A stretch of DNA of 49,309 nt from CAYLJJ01 sp964384025 (lineage in GTDB: Bacteria > Myxococcota_A > Bradymonadia > UBA7976 > UBA1532): NCBI GenBank assembly GCA_964384025.1, contig CAYLJJ010000045.1:1-49309 (forward strand), read 5' to 3'. Made by a program: the position numbers and the translations under genes. Below are positions 9,401-16,312 of this stretch, piece after piece (the first letter of the stretch is position 1; each line of letters opens with the position of its first letter). Under the pieces are notes generated by a model. The model was not told where the DNA came from. It was given only the letters and a program-made list of their open reading frames with translations, and did no database searches.

Positions 9401-11889
9401 GGTCTGAGATATCAGTGGATAACGGGGCGCGGCAGAACTATGCAGAGGGGACGGTGCTCAATGATGGGGGTTCCTATGCGCTCTTCCTCACCGCGCAGGA
9501 TTGTAACAACGGCAATGAGCGAGAGTTTATCCGCCGCTTCACGGTCAATGGTGCTCCAGTCGCCGTTCCGATAACCGCCAACCATCCAGCGCAACACCCG
9601 GTGTTGCCACAGGGCTATATCGTAACCGAGGGCAGTGGTCTTCAACTGGATGGCTCCGCCTCGCTCTCTCCTGAGGCGGGAGACAGCATTGTCAGCTATG
9701 AGTGGGATCTCAACAACGATGGAGTCTTTGAGTCTCAGGGTGAGCTGGTCGCCTTTGATTCCTCCAATAACGGGACCCATGATATAGCGCTGAGGGTGAC
9801 CGATTCTTTGGGCCTTCAGGACACCCAGGCCTTCCAGGTTGAGGTAGAGGATATCGATCCCGTCAGCGATGCTGGAGCACCTCAGCAGGGGACCCAAGGC
9901 GTTGAGATGACCTTTGATGGTTCCGGCAGCCACAGCCTCAGCAACGCTGATGGTCTGGGGCTCTTTGAGTGGGACTTTGATGGAGATGGAGAGATCGACG
10001 CCAGCGGTGTTGGTTTAGAGAACCCCAGCTACACCTTCACCGATGATGGTACCTATGAGACCCTCTTACGAGTCCATGATGAGGACAACTTCACCGAGGC
10101 CACCGTCAGGATCACGATCGCAGATGTAGACCCTATCATTGAGGAGATCGTGCCCCCTGTCGATGTCGTTGAGATCCTCCCCATGACCTTTGGTGTCACG
10201 GTCAATCCTGGCGCCCCCGCTGATCCCATGACTCGCTATGAGTGGGATTTTGACAACGATGGCGTCTTTGACAATGCTGAATTTGCTGCTTCTGAGGGCC
10301 GTGAGCAGAGCTTCCAGTTCCGCCAGCCTCGCACTGGAGATCAGCATTATGTCGTCTCCGTTACCGTCCATGACCAAGACTCCTCCTCCCTCCAAGCTGA
10401 TATCGTCAATGTACGAGAAGCCACCTTTGATGAGCTCTTTGGCTATATCGATACACGCTTGGATAAGGAGATCGACGCCGCTGAGGCACCCTTCGATGTG
10501 ATGATGGCCAACACCCTTGAGCCCGTCCATCAGATCTTGGCTGATGGACGCTGGGCTGAGCGCTTTGAGCGCCCTGGCGTTGCTATGTTCTCCGCTCAGC
10601 GCAGCATCGATCGTCTGTCCCTCGCCCAGGACTTTGGCGCCGATTTTGGCCTCGAAATCTGGGCCCTCGCTCGCCAGATGAAGCGCAGCATTGAGCGCCT
10701 CAAGGAGACCATCTTGGAGGCCGAAGCTGCTCCACCCGCCAACCACCCCAGCTTGCTCAGAGCACAAAGCTATATTGATGAGGTTGATCGCCTCTTCACT
10801 CCTGACTTTGAGGAGCAGGTTCGCAACGATGGCAGCTTGGGCGTTGATTTGGCTCGAGAGGCTGTGGATGCTCACTACTGGCTCATCCACTCCATCGCTC
10901 CCTGTAACGCCTATGATGGCTTCCCTCTCCCTGACATCTCTGACCCCCGCGCTCGAACCGCTGCTGCTGAGCCTGTCAATGAGCAGCTCAGTGAAGCTTT
11001 CACTACCCTCGCTCAGGACTTCGAACTCTATATCGCTCAAGGTGGAGTTGATGACCCTGCCCCCGCTCGTCCTCGTATCACCAGCGCCCTCGCTGTTCTA
11101 CAACAGATCAGGGCCTTGATGGCGCTCAACATCTCTGTTGTTTGCCAGGAGGGCCAGGAGTGTATCACCGACGAGCAGGCCCTTGATCTGGAGATCCTCG
11201 GCGCTGAGATCGCTCGCGATCTCAACACCGCTGCTGTCGAGGGTGCTTGGGTCCGAGAGTGGCAAAACTGCCTCGTCCTCGGCCTCAAGTTCCGCATTGA
11301 ACTCTCCATGATTCGCATTGAGTATGTCTGTGGCCCCCGCGTTGCTCTCGCCCTCAACGCAAGAGATATCCAAGACACTGGCCTTGGCTTCCTCAACCAA
11401 CAGCAGGACGCCCAAGCCCTTGACTACTATATCCATCATGACCAGCAGTGCTTGATGGTGGATGTCTACAACCGTTGCCTCGCTCCCTCCTTTGAGCAAA
11501 ACCCTTGGCGCAGCTACCCTGCCACCTGCTTAAACCATCAGTGTGCTGGTGATGCTAATTGTCCCGATGGCACCCTCTGTGTTGCCCCCGACGACGCCAA
11601 TCCAGATAACCTCTTCTGTCGCTACTCGTGCGGAGCTGATGCTGACTGTCCTGAGCGCAGCAGCTACTGTGATCTCGCCGAAGGCTTCTGCCGTATGGGT
11701 CAGATCCTCGCTGACGACCCTCGTGATGGTCAGTGCCGCACCGACAACTTCTGTATGCCTGAAGAGTACTGCGCCATCCCGAACGGTTTGGAGCTTGGTG
11801 TCTGTCAAGCCGGCTGTCGTGTGGAACCCAACAACTGCCCCTTTGGCTCTCTCTGCGATCCTGAGCTGCGAGAGTGCGTTGAGCAATAA
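3439..11889 (+). CDS. Giant secreted PKD-repeat protein with toroid-like N-domain and Cys-rich C-terminus
   Basis: The start is placed at the ATG at 3439, behind GGAGGAG. The longer frame from a TTG at 3424 would swallow this ribosome-binding site. The product is 2816 residues with signal peptide MRFPFVFLLALVGGQAAA. Residues about 20-630 have Trp/Gly-rich repeats (for example GGWLY and a DASTTQWAYIGL segment) that look like alpha/alpha-toroid (squalene-cyclase/prenyltransferase-like) repeats; this is inferred. Residues about 634-2329 hold roughly 13 PKD-type domains, each with a W-D-x-(D/N)-x-D-G core and a closing LxVxD strand. An AMPK-glycogen-binding/CBM48-like segment (AFNNWS, then GDYTYKYYV) sits at about 1606-1694, inside one PKD unit. 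A mainly Ig-like stretch follows. Residues 2330-2695 are helical, and 2697-2816 are a Cys-rich tail. There is no obvious sorting signal. It is probably a surface or matrix adhesin or carbohydrate-binding protein; the function is unproven. Confidence 0.88.
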   Translation: MRFPFVFLLALVGGQAAAQNNLVMVVPYSQKNLSLPHPAHEQAPITLKATVRNATCADGYDVVWDTNLNAAYDEPSSFYGRDAQNNLRDIGKFFRVPDVPRNQAMNIGVRVTPRCGDPATFGTFRLFVYDFTPSNDPTQWSNEQIEVMAAMGVQESLWWNHRKMHDFQHQDSSQLYGYIGNNGSSWGSQVTTRWASGLAMWNMQINGHPAAYPPGTYNAHGQSVPEGFFELNDERWATDPYAESSMRMINFLSDGAYTQGLGSIVEDEGRECGYQGPADNRTPIYCDRLDAAAGQVGDDTGAYISHVGNNNYGMGIMTGSLANVLPVLAGTVVQRSGASVQGKKWEWFVQQLVDMLARNQIDGFDAYSTGGWLYANCDGSGCWDDGADSDASTTQWAYIGLEGAEIAGRPYGVVVSNIHKYRIASNLIRNQHSEGSSRYRNNGAHHPHASIQLTGGAFVAARWLGINNMDNGSNNKPFPNETNYTESQLKNSYDRYVNYTRDNWNRASSNDHWMDNFWTGGHYLCGQANGVYNESNSVNFKCGNTYALYSHQKGYRTGSPEIDLIGGTKDWFREFNIYFIRAMNRNPSDYANFGTISEDACTGTGHKILCSYGTGFMPATMIGLVLTPALFNPKPVPIGSVSPSVVTEGCAGGNSGKVLFDHSDSFHPNSDSSIVFWRWDVNTDDGLWWETGAAPDFETDDPGQQDFEFAYPGTRPNEDSSVFSATLQVEDMEGQIKNSLVTVTVNQSGNLPPSAAHGGPYQIEQEDNLVLRGEATDGNNACGEVLTISWDLDGDGFDDGTGVNPTIAWANLGGLGVGADNPNTIRIRVQDDEGLEDIQSTTLIIYPRNPVADGRAQPNPARCEEQLSFDANGSFHPNPNRSLASYSWDFDGDGAFDDSGRTVDHAYPQFGTYDVTLQVTDDLGRTDTDAFQVVVDQGNQAPVARTDLAQYIALEGEVLVLDALSSSDPDAACGDGISLIEWDMNGNGSFADAVDISGNFSSGLPARRRGRIEIPWNDLVAYMQWPADRDTLLPNNTVNVRVTDTFGAQNEISVLVSLFEASPRPVVSQSPNPGMVSRDNGNGIVTLDGRESWSPVPGVAVTRYDWDLDNDGVFEVQDQPFIQFINIFNPVPEPENVPVVTITLRVTDDGGRHADLGYDVNFDVPPTAPTADADASDPPEEGYHILAGRGLSLNASQSMDPDDDDCVRYYRWDLAPEGAFVADFEADTGAGCDQPGKIMDLTAEDLAAHGLNVPGVYQARLQVEDNFNQSGEDDTEITVYPLNPTAVAVIDPNPASCGVRVNFGGGGSNHAHPDVNIMEWRWDLDGDGAFDDADGASVSLAYESFSFGGAISIGLQVVDSEGNLGEVREDLEVLAGNRPPMAQAGGYRVDGAVVGPYTIALGEDLNLDAAGSMDPDEPCGDSIQSYEWDVGNDGNFDGFVGEALVVSAAELEGLGLGIGTHEVRLRVTDRFGLTNDRAVTLNVVNGPEARAIASPARAGCSQLVEFSGEGSMTYGPVDEGFALVAYDWDTDGDGVYDDISGATFAQPVTAQPDENGHITVSATLRVKDASDRVDFQEVTVQIDVQNVQPVANAGGPYQTGPVNSNLEFTLVPGVALDEARVAGAFNNWSTEADPMVWDAVDGRWEASELLGPGDYTYKYYVRRQGQVDWEWWTDPNNARSVDDGHGGLNSIKLHASWAPVTLDGRGSSDPNEPCDSVSEYKWDLNLDGNYNDWDQDLYENFINDNWQVNTVHTVRLIVCDAQGVCSEPGESIIEVSNEAPPSGEVLEPRAGEAGCISAGNLPVRFNLSDPTGDIVTVTVVTGAVVLATVDIDTNDDGSARSEEIIVNTADIPEGMRELSLRLVDPKGGNSEINTGGRILFDRTDPEVTIGARPVAGTCYGQVQEPDLIVDDNLDDAPVSRQELVENGCGRLLRVTVTDACQNETVVERSYLLAQPPALEITGPDEGSLVANATLSWDAAQEGCAEIVGSEISVDNGARQNYAEGTVLNDGGSYALFLTAQDCNNGNEREFIRRFTVNGAPVAVPITANHPAQHPVLPQGYIVTEGSGLQLDGSASLSPEAGDSIVSYEWDLNNDGVFESQGELVAFDSSNNGTHDIALRVTDSLGLQDTQAFQVEVEDIDPVSDAGAPQQGTQGVEMTFDGSGSHSLSNADGLGLFEWDFDGDGEIDASGVGLENPSYTFTDDGTYETLLRVHDEDNFTEATVRITIADVDPIIEEIVPPVDVVEILPMTFGVTVNPGAPADPMTRYEWDFDNDGVFDNAEFAASEGREQSFQFRQPRTGDQHYVVSVTVHDQDSSSLQADIVNVREATFDELFGYIDTRLDKEIDAAEAPFDVMMANTLEPVHQILADGRWAERFERPGVAMFSAQRSIDRLSLAQDFGADFGLEIWALARQMKRSIERLKETILEAEAAPPANHPSLLRAQSYIDEVDRLFTPDFEEQVRNDGSLGVDLAREAVDAHYWLIHSIAPCNAYDGFPLPDISDPRARTAAAEPVNEQLSEAFTTLAQDFELYIAQGGVDDPAPARPRITSALAVLQQIRALMALNISVVCQEGQECITDEQALDLEILGAEIARDLNTAAVEGAWVREWQNCLVLGLKFRIELSMIRIEYVCGPRVALALNARDIQDTGLGFLNQQQDAQALDYYIHHDQQCLMVDVYNRCLAPSFEQNPWRSYPATCLNHQCAGDANCPDGTLCVAPDDANPDNLFCRYSCGADADCPERSSYCDLAEGFCRMGQILADDPRDGQCRTDNFCMPEEYCAIPNGLELGVCQAGCRVEPNNCPFGSLCDPELRECVEQ
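8254..8520 (+). other. CBM48/E-set-like domain inserted within a PKD unit
   Basis: Coding residues of about 1606-1694 of the giant protein show the AMPK-glycogen-binding signature: V-A-G-x-F-N-N-W, then a W-D..-G-x-W strand, GDYTYKYYV and a closing WWTDPNN. The first PKD strand (PVANAGGPYQ) lies before it and the second (PVTLDGRGSSDPNEPC) after it, so the module interrupts a PKD fold instead of sitting between two. Confidence 0.7.
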
Positions 11890-11890
11890 A

Positions 11891-11911
11891 GCTTGAACAC
11901 ACCCCTCAAGC
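11891..11911 (+). terminator. Possible short hairpin after the giant gene
   Basis: GCTTGA (11891-11896) pairs with TCAAGC (11906-11911) across a 9-nt loop immediately after the stop codon. There is no T-run, so it is at best a weak or factor-dependent terminator. Confidence 0.25.
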
Positions 11912-11964
11912 AGCTCTCTCCTCTGAGCACTTGACCTCAGCTCAGGCTCTAGCGAGACTGAGCT

Positions 11965-12606
11965 GTGCCCTACTCATCGACACAGAAATCTGCCTTTCTA
12001 GACGCCCTGCGCGTCTTCCGTATGTTGGAAGCGGTGGGAGAGGCTCCCAACCTCTACGAGTCTGCCTCTCGACGTTTCCCCAGCCTAAAGCAACCCTTTC
12101 CAGTAGATGTGGTCAGTTTTGAATGGCTTTTAAGGGAGGAGTTCATCCAGATTCCCAGGAAGTTATGTAACGACATCGAGCGTTTCCGCCTTCTTGATGA
12201 AAAGGCTGAGAAGGCTCGAGAAGAGATCAAAGCCCTCCATCACCAAACCCGGGGCCTGCTTATCCAGAAGCGTCGTCTTGAGAAGAAGGGGGTTCTCAGC
12301 TTCAAGGGCAAGAGTTGGGCTCAAGAGAGCCGCAAGGAGGAGATCGATGGAGAGATCGAGGCCCTGATCCTCAAACGCAAGAGAGCTGGAAGCAATATAG
12401 ATAAGGCTGGAGCCATCTACCAGAAGCTGTTGGAACGTATCTATCAAGATCAGGCTCTGCGCGCAGGATACTGGTTCGCGAAGCAACCTCTCCTGCTCAA
12501 GCACTCTGGACGCTTCCTGCTCAACTACCTCAAAGAGATGAACTCCGCTCATTTTCAAGGCCGAACCCTGGCTGAAATCCTGGAGATCGGGCACTCTTTG
12601 GCCTGA
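11965..12606 (+). CDS. Hypothetical coiled-coil protein
   Basis: The 213-residue product is read from a GTG at 11965. The ribosome-binding site is poor, and the in-frame ATG at 12022 is an alternative. No family is recognised. The sequence has no signal peptide or membrane segment. The middle (about 65-155) is rich in Lys/Arg/Glu with heptad-like spacing (KAEKAREEIKAL, QKRRLEKK), suggesting a helical coiled coil. The ends are more hydrophobic and may be globular. The stop lies 21 nt before the ABC1-type kinase on the same strand, so the two are probably co-transcribed and may be functionally linked. It is likely cytoplasmic. Confidence 0.7.
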   Translation: MPYSSTQKSAFLDALRVFRMLEAVGEAPNLYESASRRFPSLKQPFPVDVVSFEWLLREEFIQIPRKLCNDIERFRLLDEKAEKAREEIKALHHQTRGLLIQKRRLEKKGVLSFKGKSWAQESRKEEIDGEIEALILKRKRAGSNIDKAGAIYQKLLERIYQDQALRAGYWFAKQPLLLKHSGRFLLNYLKEMNSAHFQGRTLAEILEIGHSLA

Positions 12607-12627
12607 ACGTCTTGGGATGAGATCTTC

Positions 12628-13959
12628 ATGGGGAAGGATTGGGAGAGCCTAGCAGGGGAGCGGGGAAAGCGGGTAGACAGCAGCCGTCTAGGCCGTGCCC
12701 TCAAGCTGGGGCGCCTCGCGACCCACTTCACCGGCTCTGTGATCAAAGCTCAATTCCGAAGAAGAGAACCCGAGGTCCTGGCCACAGCGGCTCTCAACAA
12801 CGCAAAACAGATCGTTGAGGTGATGGGAGAGATGAAGGGCGCTGCTATGAAAGTTGGGCAGCTCCTCAGCGCAGATCCTGATCTGATCGATCAGGCCTTC
12901 GCAGACCGTCTGGCTCACCTTCAACGCAACGCGCCCCCGATGACCTTTCTGACGGTACAGGCTCAGATCGAAGCGGCTCTTGATCGCCCCATCTCTCAGC
13001 TTTTCCGCTTCTTTGATCCAGAGCCTCTGGGTTCGGCCAGCATCGGTCAGGTTCACCGCGCCCAGCTCTTTGATGGCCGTGAGGTGGCCATCAAGGTGCA
13101 GTATCCAGGCATCTTGGACTCTCTGGAGAGTGATCTACGCAACCTAAGCAGCTTGCTGAAGCTGGGGCGGGTTTTTATGAGCCAAGCGCGGGCCCAATCT
13201 TTTATCGTTGAAGCTCGCACGAGCCTCCTGAGGGAGGCAGATTATCTGGCTGAGGCAGAGCAGCTCAGCTATTTTCAACACCACCTGGGGGGGCGTTTTG
13301 GCCTCCGTATCCCTGCCCCCATCAGGGAGCTGTGTCGCAGCTCTGTGTTGACGATGGAGTTTCTACCTGGAGAGAAGCTGGACGAGGCCCTTCAGAAACT
13401 CGACGACCCCCAGAGCCGTCTGGAGATCATCGAGCGCTTCGTAGAGGCCTTTGTCTTTATGTTCCACGATCTGAGACGCCTTCACGCTGATCCTCATCCA
13501 GGAAACTTCCTCCTCACCCCTGAAGGAGAGATCGGGCTCCTTGATTTTGGCTGTGTACGTGAGTTCTCCCCTGAGCTGAGTGATGGTGTCCTGCGAGTTC
13601 TGATGGCTTTCTGGGATGATGATACTCAGACGATCCTTGATGTTCTCAAGGAGATGGGCTTCTCGCGTCGAGACGCTCCCCCACCCAGCCTAGAAGATCT
13701 TCATACTTATCTACATATTATCCTAGAGCCCATCGCTGAGCGCAGACCCTTTAATTTTTATGGTTGGCGTGTTCACGCTCGGCAGCGTGCCTTTATCAGG
13801 AAGCACCTGAAGATCCTCAACTTGGTTCCTCCCGCTGAGATGCTGCTCTATTTTCGAGTATTGGCAGGTCTCAAGGGGATGCTCGCCCGCGTCGATGTCG
13901 CCAGCGATCTAAGAAAGATCGCTGAAGCCTGCTGCCGACGCCACGGTTATTCGCTTTAG
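12628..13959 (+). CDS. ABC1/AarF/UbiB-family atypical kinase
   Basis: The 443-residue product carries family hallmarks: the KxGQ motif (MKVGQLLS, residues 74-81), an Ala-rich nucleotide loop (GSASIGQVHRA), VAIKVQYPG, a catalytic-loop-like ADPHPGNFLL and the metal-binding LLDFGC. Members bind ATP and support coenzyme Q and other lipid-dependent processes; some behave as ATPases more than protein kinases. The length is near the lower part of the family range. No transmembrane hairpin is evident at the C-terminus, unlike UbiB proper, so an AarF/ADCK-like label without a ubiquinone role is safer. It follows the coiled-coil gene by 21 nt. Its last 4 nt overlap the convergent YceI-like gene, leaving no room for a dedicated terminator. 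Confidence 0.9.
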   Translation: MGKDWESLAGERGKRVDSSRLGRALKLGRLATHFTGSVIKAQFRRREPEVLATAALNNAKQIVEVMGEMKGAAMKVGQLLSADPDLIDQAFADRLAHLQRNAPPMTFLTVQAQIEAALDRPISQLFRFFDPEPLGSASIGQVHRAQLFDGREVAIKVQYPGILDSLESDLRNLSSLLKLGRVFMSQARAQSFIVEARTSLLREADYLAEAEQLSYFQHHLGGRFGLRIPAPIRELCRSSVLTMEFLPGEKLDEALQKLDDPQSRLEIIERFVEAFVFMFHDLRRLHADPHPGNFLLTPEGEIGLLDFGCVREFSPELSDGVLRVLMAFWDDDTQTILDVLKEMGFSRRDAPPPSLEDLHTYLHIILEPIAERRPFNFYGWRVHARQRAFIRKHLKILNLVPPAEMLLYFRVLAGLKGMLARVDVASDLRKIAEACCRRHGYSL

Positions 13960-14435
13960 AGTTGAAACTCGATCAGGACACGATCTTGAACCCTGATGGC
14001 GCCCATCAGGGCCTTGAAAGGTTTGATACCCCAACGGCTGGGTTGAATCTCAAGGCGACCCTTGAGCCCCTCCTCAAGAGGGATCTGGATCGGTGTTGAA
14101 CGTCCCATCAACTCCAGTTGTCCTCTAAGCTCTCCAGCTTCCACCTGCCCCTGAAAGCGAATCACAGGGAACTTGGCCGTCTTGAGAATCTTCTTCTCTA
14201 TGTTGTTGCGAATATCCCTCCAGTCCTTAGCGCTCAGAAGATCTGGAAGCAGTTGGCCCTCACGCATAACACCATCGCCCCTGAGACTCTCAGGCCAAAA
14301 CTGAGCCTGGATCTGTGAGCCCTCCCGCTGAATACGAAAGCGCTCAAGGGTAAAACGTAGATCATGGGCAAGCTTAGAGAGGAGCCCCTCTTTATAGCTG
14401 AAGATCTGGATTGTGCCGGTTTCAATAATATCCAT
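13956..14435 (-). CDS. YceI-like domain protein
   Basis: The 159-residue product resembles the YceI family, a lipocalin-like beta-barrel that binds isoprenoid or similar lipids. Seen in the sequence: an opening strand followed by KLAHDLRF (family pattern ...SHDLxF), a central helix (DWRDIRNNIEKKIL), a KFPVIRFQG strand typical of YceI, and alternating strands to the C-terminus. No signal peptide is visible, so it is probably cytoplasmic, which differs from secreted E. coli YceI. It runs convergently with the ABC1-type kinase and overlaps it by 4 nt. The ribosome-binding site is weak. Confidence 0.75.
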   Translation of the reverse strand: MDIIETGTIQIFSYKEGLLSKLAHDLRFTLERFRIQREGSQIQAQFWPESLRGDGVMREGQLLPDLLSAKDWRDIRNNIEKKILKTAKFPVIRFQGQVEAGELRGQLELMGRSTPIQIPLEEGLKGRLEIQPSRWGIKPFKALMGAIRVQDRVLIEFQL

Positions 14436-14497
14436 GGATGGCAGCTTAAGAGGCTCCCCTTATTAATACAATATTTCTCTAATTGAATGCCCCAGAT

Positions 14498-16306
14498 TTA
14501 GCCCTGTTTGGGGATCCATTCGGGGGGAATCTGTACCCAACGAGGATAGTAGGGCGCCAACAAGCCTCGGCTGCGCAGCTCTTTAAGGGCGTTGATCATC
14601 CGCCTGGGGTTGCCTTCAGAGGTGTAGATGATGGGTAGACGGTGCCGATCCTCTAAGATCGCCAGATCTGCCATCATCCGCTTCAATGCGCTGTCATCAA
14701 GGGGAGGTAACTTACGGCAGATCCGCTCTAGCCAAGAACCTGGCTTGGGTTCTGGAACCTTGCGCACGGTGAGGATCAAGATGATGGGCAGTTTAGAGCG
14801 ACGGATCTTCTGAAGAAGCTCCAAGACCGAAGTCTCCAACTGCTCTAAGCCGTCCAGGAAAAGAACGTAAGGTTTTTGCCCACAGCAGATTTTAAGAAAA
14901 TCAAGGATGCGCCCAGACTGTTCATCTTTGCTCCCAGCAGGAGTAGTAGCCCAGTGAGTGATACTCACGCTCTCTGCTTTGCTGGCTCCATGGCTCTCAA
15001 GCCACCAGTTGACTTGTTCCTCAGCAGAGGTGGTGGGCAAGCCCAGGGCGCTGGCGATAGAGAGGGCGATGGAACGCATATTGTGCATGCTTGCCCAGCG
15101 ATGCCAGTGTCCGTTGAGTTTCCCTGAAGCAAAGTAAGGAGCCAAAAGCTCTTCAACGACACGACTCTTTCCACTGCCGGGCGCTCCATGAAGGATCAAC
15201 GCTCCCGCGTTGGGCTTTTTGAGCCAGCGTTCAAGCCCCTTCTGAAGTTGAACGAAGAGCTTCCCCTGTCCGATGAGCTTGGGTGGACGAAGAGGCGGCT
15301 CCATCGGGAGAAAACTGAGAGACTCCGCTCGCTCTAGGTGACTTGAGCGCTGCCCTCTAAGCAAGTTGATCTCATCATCTGTTAGGTCCTGCATCCGATT
15401 CTGAGCGTTTAGATTCTCTGAATGCTCATCGGGCTGGGTGGGGTTGAGGATCTCATAGGTATCATCCAGGGTTGAAACGAGGGCTTCCCTAGCTGCTGCT
15501 GCATGGGTAAAACGCTTGAAAGGGTCGGGGTGGGTCATCCTCTGGAGGATATCGCTCAGGCCCTTGGGGGTAGAGAAACCAGGACGAGGATCCAAGGGAG
15601 GACAGGGCCGCTCTAAACGCATCATCAGAGATTGAACCGGGCTGGAAGCCCAAAAAGCTAGACGACCGCAGATAGCTTCGTAGAGGACCAGGGCAAAGCT
15701 GTAGATGTCTGTCCAAGGTCCAATGCGCCGTCGCTTTCCGGTGGCTTGCTCGGGGGCGGCATAGTCAACCGTGCCCAGCATGTCATAAGCTGAGGTGCCG
15801 CTGCGAGCACGATCTTTGAGGCGAGCGACCCCAAAATCGAGGAGCACTGCCTGACCGTTGGCTTCTACCAAGATGTTGTCTGGCTTGATGTCCCGATGAA
15901 TCACCCCTCGAGCGTGAGCAAAGGCTAGGGTCTCCAAAATCTGATCAGCGATCGACCAAAGAGGGTTCCAATGATTCCAGCGTGGGGTCATCTCATGAAG
16001 AGGCTGACCATACTGAAGAGTCATGACAAAGTAGAGCCCTACTCGGGGATCTGAACCAACATCCAACACAGGAACGACTCGGGGGTGATGCAGCCTCGCC
16101 ATCGCCTCAATCTCCCTCTGAAAGCGCAGCTCTGCCGCAGGAGCATCAGCTACAGAGGAGAGGAGGATCTTGACAGCGACAGTAGCCTGAGTGAGAAGAT
16201 CATGGGCTTGCCAAACCTCACCCATTCCCCCTACTCCCAGGCGGTTTAGAAGAGCATAGCGCCCCCCAACAAGGAGAGGCTCTTCAGAGTCAGACTTAAG
16301 TTTCAT
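14498..16306 (-). CDS. Ser/Thr protein kinase fused to an AAA/STAND-type ATPase
   Basis: The 602-residue product has an N-terminal Hanks kinase domain (about 12-285): GVGGMGEV glycine loop, VAVKIL with Lys46, HRDIKPDN with catalytic Asp139, DFG at 157-159 and APEQ at 184-187. All key residues are present, so it should be active. After a linker of about 50 residues, residues 345-600 form a P-loop ATPase with Walker A GAPGSGKS (374-381) and a Walker B-like VLFLDGLEQLE. There is no membrane segment, so it should be a soluble signalling switch. It begins 6 nt after the aldehyde dehydrogenase stop with no Shine-Dalgarno site of its own, which suggests translational coupling to that enzyme. Kinase-ATPase fusions are common in Myxococcota; the substrate is unknown. 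Confidence 0.92.
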   Translation of the reverse strand: MKLKSDSEEPLLVGGRYALLNRLGVGGMGEVWQAHDLLTQATVAVKILLSSVADAPAAELRFQREIEAMARLHHPRVVPVLDVGSDPRVGLYFVMTLQYGQPLHEMTPRWNHWNPLWSIADQILETLAFAHARGVIHRDIKPDNILVEANGQAVLLDFGVARLKDRARSGTSAYDMLGTVDYAAPEQATGKRRRIGPWTDIYSFALVLYEAICGRLAFWASSPVQSLMMRLERPCPPLDPRPGFSTPKGLSDILQRMTHPDPFKRFTHAAAAREALVSTLDDTYEILNPTQPDEHSENLNAQNRMQDLTDDEINLLRGQRSSHLERAESLSFLPMEPPLRPPKLIGQGKLFVQLQKGLERWLKKPNAGALILHGAPGSGKSRVVEELLAPYFASGKLNGHWHRWASMHNMRSIALSIASALGLPTTSAEEQVNWWLESHGASKAESVSITHWATTPAGSKDEQSGRILDFLKICCGQKPYVLFLDGLEQLETSVLELLQKIRRSKLPIILILTVRKVPEPKPGSWLERICRKLPPLDDSALKRMMADLAILEDRHRLPIIYTSEGNPRRMINALKELRSRGLLAPYYPRWVQIPPEWIPKQG

Positions 16307-16312
16307 TCAAAA

